From: Patescibacteria group bacterium
Lineage (GTDB): Bacteria; Patescibacteriota; Minisyncoccia; UBA6257; UBA9933
Direction: 5' to 3'
DNA: 48,514 nt
Assembly (NCBI GenBank): GCA_030017615.1
Contig: JASEIG010000005.1
Coordinates: 1-48,514, forward strand
How positions within the stretch are numbered: the first letter of the stretch is position 1; each line of letters starts with the position of its first letter. The notes under the pieces are model-generated. The model was not told the origin of the DNA. It saw only the letters and a list, made by a program, of their open reading frames with translations, and made no database searches. Below are positions 32,540-42,305 of the stretch, one piece after another. Position numbers and translations under genes: made by a program.

Positions 32540-33157
32540 ATGGTTTCCTCAATTTTATCCATAATTTCAAATTTAATTCTTTTAATAATCGGAAAAATCG
32601 GTTATCTCGGCATTTTTTTTCTGATGACTTTACAGAGTTATAATATCCCGATTCCATCGGAAGTAACAATGCCTTTTTCGGGTTTTTTGGCGTCGCGGGG
32701 AGATTTTAATTTTTGGCTTGTTGTTTTAACGGGCACATTCGGAAATTTATTTGGGGCGTATTTGTCGTATATTACGGCGCGGTATCTTTTAAAAAACGGG
32801 TTTAGGGGAAAATTTTCTTTTTTACAATCCATAATAAGCGAAAATAATATCGCGCTTGCGAGAAACTGGTTTCAAAAATACGGAGCAATTTCTGTTTTTT
32901 TTAGTCGTATGATTCCTGTGGCTGGAACATTTATTTCTTTTCCGGCGGGTTTGCTAAAAATGGACGTGATAAAATTTTTGCTTCTTACTTTTTTCGGTTC
33001 GTTTATATGGTGCTATGTTTTGACGGAAATAGGTTTTCAATTAGGGGAAAACTGGGCTTCTTTGGAAGTTTATTTCAGGGAATTTGATTATGTTATTTTA
33101 TTTCTGATAGCGACAATAATTTTTTGGAAAATTTACGCGCATTTTAGAAAAAAATAA
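32540..33157 (+). CDS. DedA family membrane protein
   Basis: 205 residues with about five hydrophobic segments. The DedA signatures are present: IPIPSEVTMPFSGFLA (E41 in a re-entrant loop), the G-x3-G-x3-Y segment FGNLFGAYLSY, and FFSRMIPVAGTFISFPAG with the conserved arginine and prolines. DedA proteins move lipid carriers such as undecaprenyl phosphate across the membrane, which would support wall or glycan export. The ATG is set by the family start; a heptamer array lies upstream. Confidence 0.92.
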   Translation: MVSSILSIISNLILLIIGKIGYLGIFFLMTLQSYNIPIPSEVTMPFSGFLASRGDFNFWLVVLTGTFGNLFGAYLSYITARYLLKNGFRGKFSFLQSIISENNIALARNWFQKYGAISVFFSRMIPVAGTFISFPAGLLKMDVIKFLLLTFFGSFIWCYVLTEIGFQLGENWASLEVYFREFDYVILFLIATIIFWKIYAHFRKK

Positions 33158-33371
33158 TTTAAAATTTATACCGGTATAACGCATTATGCCGAATGGTAAA
33201 TTGTAATTTGCCAAATAAATTAAGTTAAACTGGCGCATTACAATGCACCGTAGCCTTACTTAAAGGATAATATTAATTTATTTGCCAAACAACATATTTT
33301 GACGGCAAGATTTCTTCGAGCCTGTCATTTTTCTTAATATTAAGACAGGTGTATAGTGTTGATAAATAATG

Positions 33372-33399
33372 TTGACAAATAATTTTGGGGGCGTATACT
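33372..33399 (+). promoter_or_regulatory. promoter of the 23S-5S rRNA operon
   Basis: Perfect -35 TTGACA (33372-33377), 16-bp spacer with a G-rich stretch, and -10 TATACT (33394-33399). It is the strongest promoter match in the window and lies about 310 nt before the 23S start. Confidence 0.75.
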
Positions 33400-33474
33400 T
33401 TATTTTGTAATGATGAAGATTTTAAAGAAACGGAAAAGCGGATAATTCGGCCACTTTTGTGCGTTTCGAATGTG

Positions 33475-33496
33475 TCCGCTGAAAGGCGGATTTTTT
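33475..33496 (+). promoter_or_regulatory. terminator-like attenuator in the rRNA leader
   Basis: TCCGC (33475-33479), loop TGAAAG, GCGGA (33486-33490), then six T. An upstream GCGGATA at 33438-33444 could pair with the same TCCGC and open the terminator. Suggests attenuation/antitermination, or a short RNA of about 90 nt. Confidence 0.4.
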
Positions 33497-33894
33497 GTTT
33501 CTAATTTTTAGATATTTCGTCATATTGGCGAAAATAAAATCCGAAGTTATGATAAGAAATTCTGAAATTGAAAGAACATTGAAAATTTAATAACTGATAA
33601 ATCAAGTAAATAAGTAAATATTCAGTAAGTTCAGTATTTGAATTTACTGAATGCAAAAATTTCAATTAATGGGTGTAATTTTCTCCCATCTTCGATTTTA
33701 ATGTCGGAGAAGAGGAATAAAAATAAGGGCGTATGGCGGATGCCTTGACTAATAAAGGCGATGAAGGACGCGGCGTAACTGCGATAAGCTTCGGGGAGGT
33801 GTGTAGCAACTTTTGATCCGGAGATTTCCGAATGGGACAACCTATCGTGATAAACTCACGATGCCGTGGTTCACTTTCGTTTATCACTCCATAA

Positions 33895-33980
33895 TTCAGA
33901 TAATCCAAATATATCCGAAATATTCCAAATATTATAAATTAGCAGTGTTTGGTATTTGGATGTAATTTGTAAATTAGGAT
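33895..33980 (+). repeat. 9-mer hairpin insertion in 23S rRNA (first)
   Basis: The left arm has ATAATCCAA, ATATCCGAA and ATATTCCAA-like units; the right arm read backwards gives CAAATTACATCCAAATACC. The same CAAATTACATCCRAAT string recurs in the 23S insertion at about 35941. Confidence 0.6.
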
Positions 33981-34077
33981 TACAGAGTGGCGAGCGGAGG
34001 CGAGCCACGGAGCGTACCCGCTGAAGTGAAACATCTCAGTAAGCGGTGGAACAGAAAAAAATGCGAAATATTTTTTT

Positions 34078-34148
34078 CTGACTCACGACTTATAACCAAC
34101 AACTTACGACTTTTTGTCGTTGGTTGTCAGTTGTTTGTCGTTAGTCAG
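34078..34148 (+). repeat. heptamer hairpin insertion in 23S rRNA
   Basis: A 33-nt left arm (34078-34110, starting CTGACTCACGACTTATAACC) and a 33-nt right arm (34116-34148, ending GTCGTTAGTCAG) are imperfect inverted repeats around TTTTT. Units are RACNNAC-type heptamers. It replaces a short loop of the standard 23S. Confidence 0.85.
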
Positions 34149-34257
34149 AAATGTGCTTCGCGCATTCCCTTAGTAGCGGCGAGCGAAACGGGAAGAGCCC
34201 AAACTGAATTTTTTTCGTAAGAAAAAATTTCAGGGTTGTAAGGTAAGTGCGCTCTTC

Positions 34258-34326
34258 TAACTGATAATTAGCGACTTAATAATTAATAACTTTTGTTGTT
34301 AGCTGTAAGTTGCTGGTTATTGGTTA
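34258..34326 (+). repeat. second heptamer hairpin insertion in 23S rRNA
   Basis: Left arm 34258-34290 (TAACTGATAATTAGCGACTT...), right arm 34295-34326 (...GTTGCTGGTTATTGGTTA). The arms are inverted and made of heptamers. Confidence 0.8.
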
Positions 34327-34512
34327 CGAAGGTGAAAGAGTTACAAATTTTTTAACTAGCTGAATTGGCTGGAAAGCCAAACTAAAAAAGGTGAAAGTCC
34401 TGTAAGCGAAAGTTAAAAAACTCTTCAGCATTTATTCTTGAGTATCTCGAGGAACGAACGCTTCGGGAGAATCTGCCGGCACTATTCGGCAAGGCTAAAT
34501 ACTTTATTAGAT

Positions 34513-34543
<31 letters not shown>

Positions 34544-35908
34544 TAAAAGTAGCCCGGTAAGGGCGGTGAAATAGAACCTGAAACCATATGCCTACAAGGA
34601 CTCGGAGTCCCAACCACATAATTTATTATGTGGGGGATGACGTGGTGCCTATTGAAGAATGATCCAACGAGTTATCCTATATCCTTTGTCTAAGTTCTAC
34701 GGAACGGAGGCGGAGCGAAAGCGAGTGTTAATAGCGCGCATTTGAGGGTGTGGGATAGACCCGAAGCCAGGTGAGCTTACCCTGATCAGGGTGAATCCGC
34801 TGTAATTGGCGGAGGAGGCCCGAACCGGTTGGTTGTGCAAAACCTTCGGATGAATTGGGGTAAGGAGTGAAAAGCTAATCGAACCTGGTAATAGCTGGTT
34901 CTCTCCGAAATAGCTTTAGGGCTAGCGGTTATCATAAATTTTTCAGGGGTAGAGCTACTGGTTCGGGAGTAATGGGAGCAATCTCGGCTCTCGAGTCAAA
35001 CTCCGAATACTGGAAAATATGGGTAATTAGTCAGACTGTGGGGGCTAAGCTCCATGGTCGAAAGGGGAACAGCCCAGACCATCAATTAAGGTCCCTAAAT
35101 ATTTGCTAAGTGTTAAAGGTGGTAATTTGCCATTGACAGATAGTAGGTTGGCTTAGAGGTAGCCATCCTTTAAAGAGTGTGTAACAACTCACTATTCGAT
35201 GGCGAGTTGCGCCGAAAATATACCGGGGCTAAGCAAATTACCGAAATTATGGATGCGCGCGCTTCGCACACAATTCATAAAGTGAAAAGTTTTAAAGTTT
35301 AAAAAGTGGGAATTCCAACTTTATAATTTTACAAACCTTACAACTTGTGGCTTGCGTGCGCAGCGCGCGTGTGGTAGGAGAGCATTCCAATTGCGCTGAA
35401 GGTTGATCCGTGAGGACAACTGGAGCGATTGGAAGAGAGAATGTTGGAATGAGTAATCTCAAGGCCGATGAGAAATCGGCCCCCCGTAAGTCTAAGGTTT
35501 CCTCCGCAATGGCAATCATCGGAGGGTTAGGCGATCCTAAGGCAATGGCGAAAGCCGCAGCTGAAGGGTAAGCGGTTAATATTCCGCGCCATCTATTTGA
35601 TTCGATGGAGTGACGAAGGAAAAAAGGTTGAGCGCCTCATTGGTTTGGCGTTGCTTACTCTAAGATTAGTTTCAAGAGAAAATCTGTTGAAGCTGTCTTT
35701 AATGACAATAATCGAGAGTCGACGAAATCTATCTACGGATGGAAATTTAACCGAAGAGCCTTCCAAGAAAAACTTCTAAGGTTAGTCAAGTAGATATCGT
35801 ACCGGAAACCGACACAGGTGGACGAGGCGAGTAGCCTCAGGGGAACGAGTGAGGCTTCCTTAAGGAACTCGGCAAAAAAGCGGCCGTAAGTTAGCGATAA
35901 GGCCTGAC

Positions 35909-36040
35909 GTTCGCTTTGCTCACTAAGCAATTCAAATCTACAAATTACATCCGAATCTACAAATACTACAAATTTATTTTGTAATATTCGGGGCATTCGG
36001 ATATGTTCGGATTATTTGGATTATTTAGCGAGCGAAGTGA
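35909..36040 (+). repeat. 9-mer hairpin insertion in 23S rRNA (second)
   Basis: The left arm has CAAATTACATCCGAATCTAC and related units; the right arm has TTCGGGGCATTCGGATATG. A GC-rich outer stem (CGCTTTGCTCACT / GCGAAGTGAGCG) encloses it. Confidence 0.6.
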
Positions 36041-36175
36041 GCGTCCGCAGCGAAAGTATCTCTAGCGACTGTTTAACAAAAACACAGCTCCCTGCGAACT
36101 CGTAAGAGGATGTATAGGGGGTGACGCCTGACCGATGCGAGAAGGTCAAGAGCGCCGGTGTGTGCTGCACACAGA

Positions 36176-36233
36176 AAATGAGAAATTAGAAATGAGAGAA
36201 CAGGAATTAAAAATTCACATCTCTCACATCTCA
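36176..36233 (+). repeat. third heptamer insertion in 23S rRNA
   Basis: AAATGAG, AAATTAG, AAATGAG, AGAACAG, GAATTAA, AAATTCA, CATCTCT, CACATCT. The left and right parts are inverted. A TGTGTGCTGCACACA hairpin is just upstream. Confidence 0.75.
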
Positions 36234-36654
36234 GGGCGAAAGCCGTTCTCGTTTCTTGCGCGCAGCGCATGCTGAGTGCTTCAAGCCCTCGTCAATGTCA
36301 GCAGTAACTATAACTGTTCTAAGGTAGCGCAATTCCTTTCCGGGTAAGTTCCGGAGCGCACGAATGGCGGAACGACTGGAGAACTGTCTCAAGGAAGTGC
36401 TCGATGAAAATGCGAGTGCCGTGAAGACGCGGTGTATCTCTAACGGGACGAAAAGACCCCAGAAGCTTTACTATAGCTTGGTATTGGCTTTAGAATTTTG
36501 ATGCGTAGCGTAGTGGCGAGGATTTGAAGTCCGTCTTTTGGGGCGGATGGATCCGACAATGAAACAGCCATCTTTAAAGTTCTAAAATCTAACCCCAGCG
36601 GCAAAAACGCTGAGGAACAGTGCCTGGCGGGTAGTTTTAATGGGGCGTTATCCT

Positions 36655-37089
<435 letters not shown>

Positions 37090-37328
37090 CCTAAAAAGTA
37101 ACGGAGGAGTTTATTAAGGTCAGCTAAGGTCGGATGGAAATCGACCTCATTGTGTAAAGGCATAAGCTGGCTTGACTGCAAGGCCGACAAGCCGCGCAGG
37201 CGCGAAAGCGGAACTTAATGACCCGACGGTTCTTTATAGAAAGGCCGGAGACAACGGATAAAAGCTACTCTGGGGATAACAGGCTGGTGAGATCCGAGAG
37301 TCCTTATCGACGATCTCGCTCGGCACCT

Positions 37329-37669
37329 TAATACATTGGGGTGCCATGACAGTAATGTCATAGCAAAAAATTCTGAACCCAAAAACAAAATCTGACTTAT
37401 AACGGTGAACTCCATATGATAAAATTGTTATATGGACAATACCGTGGGAAGTTTGACTCAATGCCAAAATTGAAAGAGTTATTAAGCGACAAAATAATTC
37501 TTTCAATGAAATATAAAATTGAGTTATAACCCCGTAGAGACTTGCTCTGTAAAAAGAGCGGGTAGAAGTTTTAAAATTTCTACAAGACGTCAGCCCCTAT
37601 TAGATGCGCATAAGCGCTATCCAATAGGGTGAAGATATAGTCCATACTATTAGTAATAATAGAAAAATG
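37329..37669 (+). ncRNA. group I intron 2 in 23S rRNA (insertion site about L2500)
   Basis: 341 nt. The exon junction GGCACCT / CGATGTCGGCTC lies at the peptidyl-transferase centre (after U2500 in E. coli numbering). Core motifs are CGGTGAACTCC...ACCGTGGGAAGTT, GTAGAGACTTG and GAAGATATAGTCC. Sequence similarity to intron 3 (CTGACTYATA..CGGTGAA) suggests common descent. No ORF. Confidence 0.88.
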
Positions 37670-37762
37670 CGATGTCGGCTCACCCTAGCGCGGGGCTGAA
37701 AAAGGTCCCAAGCGTTTGGCTGTTCGCCAATTAAAAGGGTACGCGAGCTGGGTTCAAACCGT

Positions 37763-38297
37763 CAAATGGCGGCCTCTGATGGTAACATCAGAGTGTCCAA
37801 AACTGACTCATATCGGTGAAATCCTAATATTGCAATATTAACCTGTCGCATATTAGGATAATACCGAGGGAAGTTGTAAATTCTTATTAAGGCAATATAA
37901 TTTAGGTTATATACGCGAGCGAAATGACGGAATTATTGAATGGATAATCGGGAAAGAAGATAAAATAAAATTCATTCTCGCAAAAACCATTCCCCATCTG
38001 TATTTAAAAGAAAATCAAGCCAAATTAATGATGAAAATTTTGGAAATGAAATCACAAATCCTAGATAAAAAAGATTTTGTGATATTAGCAAAAGAAATTG
38101 AAAAATTTGAAAAGCTAAACTATTCCAAAAAACATAAAAAAAGAATTTATTAACCCCCTAGAGACTATTCGATTTAATCGAATGAATCGTTTTTTTGAAA
38201 GCGATTAAAACGTCAGTACTCCTTTAAAAAAAGGAGTATGGTATAGTCCATACACTTAGTAATAAGTGAGAAATCTAAATGTTTTTAGATAAATATG
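37763..38297 (+). ncRNA. group I intron 3 in 23S rRNA (insertion site about L2593)
   Basis: 535 nt. The exon junction AACCGT / CGTGAGACAGG corresponds to E. coli U2593, a known group I site. Core: CATATCGGTGAAATCC, ATACCGAGGGAAGTTG, CTAGAGACTATTCG and GGTATAGTCC. It contains the decayed homing endonuclease at 37871-38153. Confidence 0.88.
37871..38153 (+). pseudogene. remnant LAGLIDADG-type homing endonuclease in intron 3
   Basis: An open frame without a start codon encodes LGYIRERNDGIIEWIIG, then KIKFILAKTIPHLYLKENQAKLMMKILEMKSQ and a Lys-rich end. This resembles the C-terminal half of single-chain or half-LAGLIDADG proteins found in group I introns (DG..EW followed by L..I.PYL..K..Q). The N-terminal half with the LAGLIDADG helices is missing, so the enzyme is dead and the intron can no longer spread by homing alone. 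About 90 codons remain. Confidence 0.65.
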
Positions 38298-38438
38298 CGT
38301 GAGACAGGTTGGTCTCTATCTGTTAGAGACGTTGACACTTGAGGGAAGCTGTTCTTTGTACGAGAGGATCAGAATGGACGAACCTCTGGTCTACCGGCTT
38401 TGGTACCAACTGAAGCGCCGGGTAGCTATGTTCGGAAT

Positions 38439-38471
<33 letters not shown>

Positions 38472-38561
38472 AATCCCAAGATTAGGTGTCGTTATAGGAT
38501 CCTAGAAGACTACTAGGTTGATAGGTTTCAGGTGTAAGCGCCGTAAGGCGTGATAATTATT

Positions 38562-38648
38562 TAACTGATAACTAAACGACAAACGACAAACGACAATCGG
38601 CTTCGGCCGAAAGTTGCAGGTTGTGAGTTGCAGGTTATAGGTTGTTTA
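38562..38648 (+). repeat. heptamer hairpin insertion near the 23S 3' end
   Basis: Left arm TAACTGA, TAACTAA, ACGACAA (three times), TCGG; loop CTTCGG; right arm is its imperfect inverse (CCGAAAGTTGCAGGTTGTG...). It lies in the terminal helices of domain VI. Confidence 0.85.
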
Positions 38649-38789
38649 ATCAGCCGAGAAATACTAATAATCCGATTTACCCTCTTCTCTGAAATTAAAT
38701 TTAGATAGCCGATTAAATTTGGCAGTGGGAGAATTACGCCTATTAATTGAAATTTTTGCGGTGAAAATATATTAAAATTGCAGATAATG

Positions 38790-38911
38790 ATTTCCTGGTG
38801 ATTAAACAGTGAGGGACCCACCTCTTCCCATTCCGAACAGAGTCGTGAAATTTCACTGTTCTGATGATACTTGTTGCTTCGGCGACCGGGAAAGTAAGAT
38901 TCGCCGGGAAT
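38790..38911 (+). rRNA. 5S ribosomal RNA
   Basis: TTTCCTGGTG pairs with CGCCGGGAA to close helix I. The internal CCCACCTCTTCCCATTCCGAACAGAG block is the standard 5S loop B-helix III segment. About 100 nt separate it from the 23S end. Ends are approximate. Confidence 0.92.
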
Positions 38912-38923
38912 TCATTATTTACA

Positions 38924-38965
38924 ATTATTACAAAAAGCTCCTTTATTGGAGCTTTTTGTAATAAT
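38924..38965. terminator. rRNA operon terminator
   Basis: A perfect 18-bp stem, ATTATTACAAAAAGCTCC with its complement, loop TTTATT. The right arm includes TTTTT, and the -35 box of the next gene lies inside it. Confidence 0.85.
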
Positions 38966-38984
38966 CGGCGTTTATTTATATAAT
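38956..38984 (+). promoter_or_regulatory. promoter of the 38994 gene
   Basis: TTGTAA (38956-38961), 17-bp spacer, TATAAT (38979-38984). The ATG at 38994 is 10 nt after the -10. The -35 lies in the right arm of the rRNA terminator. Confidence 0.6.
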
Positions 38985-38993
38985 GTTTTTTAT

Positions 38994-40031
38994 ATGGACC
39001 GAAAAAGCGCAAAGCAAATTATTTACGGAATCGGTTTTTTGCTGGTATTTTTTGCTATTTTAACGGGAGTGTATTTTATTTTTTTAAAGCCTGCGCCAAG
39101 TTGTTTTGATAACAAACAAAACGGAAATGAAACCGGTATTGATTGCGGAGGACAGTGCATGACTTGCGGGATTAAAAACACTTTGTCATTAGAAATTTCT
39201 TGGACAAAAAGTTTTTCAAACGGCGCGGGGAAAATGATTTTGGCGTCAGAAATAAAAAATCCGAATTTGAATTACGGCGCAAAAGATTTTTCTTATAGTT
39301 TTGATGTTTACGGAAAGGGCGGAGAAAAATCCGGTTATATCGGTCATTCGTTTATTTATGCGGGAGAAGTGAAATATTTATTGGCGCCGATAGATTTTGA
39401 TTCCAATAATTTTTTCAGAGCGGAACTGAATTTTTCCGATGCAAATTGGATTTTAAAAGACGATTTCGTCAAACCGCAGATAACTTTAAAAGAATTTAAA
39501 ATACAGCTTTTAAACACCGCGCAAGCTTCAATGTCTGCGTTTAATTTTACGCGAGATTTGTTTTCAGGGCTGAAAGGGGAAGATGTGAAAATGTTGGAAG
39601 AATTTTTAAAATCACAGGGATATTTTAAAGGAATTCCCAATACACTTTTTGATTCAACCACTAAAGTCGCGTTAGTTAAATATCAGAAAGTTCAAAAGCT
39701 GCCGGCAACGGGATATTTTGGCGGAAAAACGAGGGAAAGCATAAATTCCGCGGTTGAAACAATAAAACAATCCGTTCCGGAAACCGGATTGGTATATCCG
39801 GCGATAATAAGCGGATTAATAAAAAATGATGACATTGTTTCTGCGTCAAAAGTAATTATAAACGGATTTATTTTTGACAAATTGGGAATGTTGACCGGCG
39901 TTTCAAAAACCGAACTGGAAAATATAAATCCGACAGAGGAAAAAAATTTCAGGATTATTTTTCCGCAAAACATAAACACGCAAAATATTAACCAAAATTT
40001 GACTAAAGTTTATGTGGATGCAATAAAATAA
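38994..40031 (+). CDS. membrane-anchored protein with Cys cluster and peptidoglycan-binding domain
   Basis: 345 residues from the ATG at 38994; an upstream TTG frame would start inside the terminator. An N-terminal membrane helix (about 9-32) is followed by a Cys-rich segment, CFDNKQNGNETGIDCGGQCMTC (C37, C50, C54, C57), that may form disulfides. Then comes a beta domain, and a peptidoglycan-binding-1 module (about 187-250: GEDVKMLEEFLKSQGYFKG...LPATGYFGGKTRESI). The C-terminus is Asn-rich. A wall-attached surface protein is likely. It starts a new transcription unit after the rRNA operon. Confidence 0.75.
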   Translation: MDRKSAKQIIYGIGFLLVFFAILTGVYFIFLKPAPSCFDNKQNGNETGIDCGGQCMTCGIKNTLSLEISWTKSFSNGAGKMILASEIKNPNLNYGAKDFSYSFDVYGKGGEKSGYIGHSFIYAGEVKYLLAPIDFDSNNFFRAELNFSDANWILKDDFVKPQITLKEFKIQLLNTAQASMSAFNFTRDLFSGLKGEDVKMLEEFLKSQGYFKGIPNTLFDSTTKVALVKYQKVQKLPATGYFGGKTRESINSAVETIKQSVPETGLVYPAIISGLIKNDDIVSASKVIINGFIFDKLGMLTGVSKTELENINPTEEKNFRIIFPQNINTQNINQNLTKVYVDAIK

Positions 40032-40081
40032 CTGCAGGATTGCAGATTATAAAATTAAAAAATTAAAGCTAATAATACAGT

Positions 40082-42208
40082 ATGAATGAGGAATTTAATA
40101 AGCCTTACGACCCCAAAGCTGTTGAGGAAAAAATTTATAATGAATGGGAAAAATCGGGATATTTTAATCCCGATAATCTTCCGCATGCCGATAAGGGGCC
40201 ATTTACTATTGCGCTTCCGCCACCGAATATTACAGGCACGCTACATATGGGACATGCGCTGAATGCGACAATCCAAGATATTTTAATCCGTAAAAAAAGA
40301 ATGGAGGGTTATAAGGCGCTTTGGATTCCGGGCACTGACCATGCGGGCATTGCCACGCAGAATATCGTGGAAAAACAGCTGAAAAAGGAAAATATCAGTC
40401 GTCATCAATTGGGAAAAGAAAAATTTTTAGAGAAGATTTGGGAATGGAAGGAGAAGTATGGCGATATGATTTTGGGCCAGCTTAAAAAAATGGGTTCGTC
40501 CTGTGATTGGTCGCGTGCCGCTTTTACAATGAACCCGCAATACAGCAAAGCGGTTCAAAGCGCTTTCAGGCAATATTACGATAAAGGATGGATTTACCGG
40601 GGCGAAAGAATCGTGAACTGGTGCCCGCGTTGCGGAACCAGCTTATCCGATTTGGAACTTGAATATATTGAAGAAAAATCAAAATTGTGGCGCATTAAAT
40701 ATTCGATTAAAAAAACTAACAACTTACAACCCATAACCAACGACTTTATTGTTGTTGCGACTGCGCGTCCGGAAACAATATTGGGAGATTCCGCTGTTGC
40801 CGTGAATCCGAAAGATGAACGGTATAAGGATTTAATCGGCAAGATAATAATTCTGCCCATTCAAAACAGGGAAATTCCCGTTGTGGCGGATATTGCGGTG
40901 GAAAAAGAATTTGGCACTGGTGTTGTCAAGGTTACTCCGGCTCATGATTTTACAGATGCGGAAATCGGCGAGAGACATAAATTACCGGCGTATAAAATAA
41001 TAGATGAGCGGGGGAGAATGACCGTTGAATCCGGCGAGTTTTGTAATGGCTTAAAAATTGCCGAGTGTCGCGAAAAGGTGATTAAAAAATTAAAAGAATT
41101 AAATCTAATTGAGAAAGAAGAGGACCACACCCATAGCGTCGCCAAATGCTACCGATGTGAAGGCACGGTTGAGCCACTTCCATCCTTACAATGGTTTTTA
41201 AAAATGTCCGAACTTGCCAAATTGGCGATTGAAGCCGTTGAAAGCGGCAAAGTTAGATTTCATCCCCAAAGGTGGGAAAAAGTTTATTTGGATTGGCTTA
41301 AAAATATTAAAGACTGGTGTATTTCCCGTCAGATTTGGTGGGGGCATAAAATTCCAATTGAAGGAAGTGAAGATGTTTTAGATACATGGTTTTCTTCCGC
41401 CTTGTGGCCGTTTGCGACTTTGGGCTGGCCCGCGCAATGTGAACCGACAACTGACGACAAACGACAAACAACCCGTTGTAAATCAAAAGAAGGGGGTGAT
41501 TTGGCGCAATTCTATCCTACGCAAGTTTTGTCCACTGCGCGAGATATTATTAATCTTTGGGTGGCGAGAATGGTTTATTCCGGCATTGAATTTATGGATA
41601 AGGAGCCGTTTAACAATGTTATAATTCACGCTACAATCCTGACTAAAGACGGAAAAAGAATGTCCAAGTCGTTAGGAACGGGGATTGACCCCATGATTCT
41701 AATTGATAAATACGGCGCCGATGCCACCCGTTTCGGGCTTATTTGGCAATCAATGGGCGGACAAGATATTCATTGGGCGGAAGAACACGTAATGGCCGGA
41801 AAAAAGTTTGCCAATAAACTTTGGAATATCAGCCGATTTGTTTTGACTAAAACAGGGGATAGCTTTGTTTCTAAAATTGACGCCGGGGATATTAAAGACG
41901 AAGCAAGTAGAGAGTTGCTTAAAAAACTTGAAAGTACCAAAGAATCAGTCAATAAAGATATTGATAATTATGATTTTGGCCAAGCTCTTCACACGCTTTA
42001 TAATTTTGTCTGGAAAGAATTTGCGGATAAGTATATTGAATATTCAAAAGACAAAAATTCAGAAGAAGTTTTTTCCGTCTTGTCTTTTTCGCTTTTAACT
42101 GTTCTTAAAACTCTCCACCCATTTATGCCTTTTATTACGGAAGAAATTTACCAGAATTTACCTAATAAAAATGCGGAATTTTTGATGGTTGAAGAAATAA
42201 GTAACTAG
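40082..42208 (+). CDS. valS: valyl-tRNA synthetase, compact form
   Basis: 708 residues against 850-950 usually. HMGH (H55-H58, the HIGH motif) is in PPPNITGTLHMGHAL, and RMSKS (526-530, the KMSKS motif) in DGKRMSKSLGTG. GTDHAGIATQ and the editing-domain TARPETILGDSAVAV confirm ValS. The zinc-knuckle segment usually found between IWWGHKIP and DVLDTWFSS is missing, and the C-terminal coiled coil is absent. Two heptamer arrays add LxTNNLQPITNDF in the editing-domain border and CEPTTDDKRQTTRC after the DTWFSS block. It charges tRNA-Val with proofreading of threonine. Confidence 0.95.
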   Translation: MNEEFNKPYDPKAVEEKIYNEWEKSGYFNPDNLPHADKGPFTIALPPPNITGTLHMGHALNATIQDILIRKKRMEGYKALWIPGTDHAGIATQNIVEKQLKKENISRHQLGKEKFLEKIWEWKEKYGDMILGQLKKMGSSCDWSRAAFTMNPQYSKAVQSAFRQYYDKGWIYRGERIVNWCPRCGTSLSDLELEYIEEKSKLWRIKYSIKKTNNLQPITNDFIVVATARPETILGDSAVAVNPKDERYKDLIGKIIILPIQNREIPVVADIAVEKEFGTGVVKVTPAHDFTDAEIGERHKLPAYKIIDERGRMTVESGEFCNGLKIAECREKVIKKLKELNLIEKEEDHTHSVAKCYRCEGTVEPLPSLQWFLKMSELAKLAIEAVESGKVRFHPQRWEKVYLDWLKNIKDWCISRQIWWGHKIPIEGSEDVLDTWFSSALWPFATLGWPAQCEPTTDDKRQTTRCKSKEGGDLAQFYPTQVLSTARDIINLWVARMVYSGIEFMDKEPFNNVIIHATILTKDGKRMSKSLGTGIDPMILIDKYGADATRFGLIWQSMGGQDIHWAEEHVMAGKKFANKLWNISRFVLTKTGDSFVSKIDAGDIKDEASRELLKKLESTKESVNKDIDNYDFGQALHTLYNFVWKEFADKYIEYSKDKNSEEVFSVLSFSLLTVLKTLHPFMPFITEEIYQNLPNKNAEFLMVEEISN
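40717..40744 (+). repeat. heptamer array inside valS, first
   Basis: TAACAAC, TTACAAC, CCATAAC, CAACGAC. Nearly the same as the array in ksgA. Confidence 0.75.
41445..41472 (+). repeat. heptamer array inside valS, second
   Basis: CGACAAC, TGACGAC, AAACGAC, AAACAAC, followed by CCGTTGT, which could pair back. Confidence 0.75.
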
Positions 42209-42270
42209 TCGCTGGCGGCTAGTCACCAACCATTAAAAAACATCTGCCTTCGGGCAAAGACCTTTTCTTT

Positions 42271-42298
42271 TTGTAAAAAGCTTTATATTTTATATAAT
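42271..42298 (+). promoter_or_regulatory. promoter of tpiA
   Basis: TTGTAA (42271-42276), 16-bp spacer, TATAAT (42293-42298). The ATG at 42306 is 8 nt after the -10. A small TGCCTTCGGGCA hairpin with a T-rich tail lies just upstream (about 42245-42272) and may end valS transcription. Confidence 0.6.
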
Positions 42299-42305
42299 TG
42301 TCGTA

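Larger units (their letters stand above)
33158..33712. other. 555-bp leader region of the rRNA operon
   Basis: No gene seen. It contains the palindrome TTATACCGGTATAA (33166-33179), a GGCGCA-type imperfect palindrome near 33232, the rRNA promoter (33372-33399), an attenuator-like hairpin (33475-33496), a GAAAGAACATTGAAAATTTA leader motif near 33570, and one arm of the 23S processing stem just before 33713. Confidence 0.65.

Noticed and set aside
33400-33496. Separate small RNA gene (for example SRP RNA or 6S) before the 23S
   Set aside because: No conserved SRP, tmRNA or 6S motif is visible; an rRNA leader with an attenuator-like hairpin explains it more simply.
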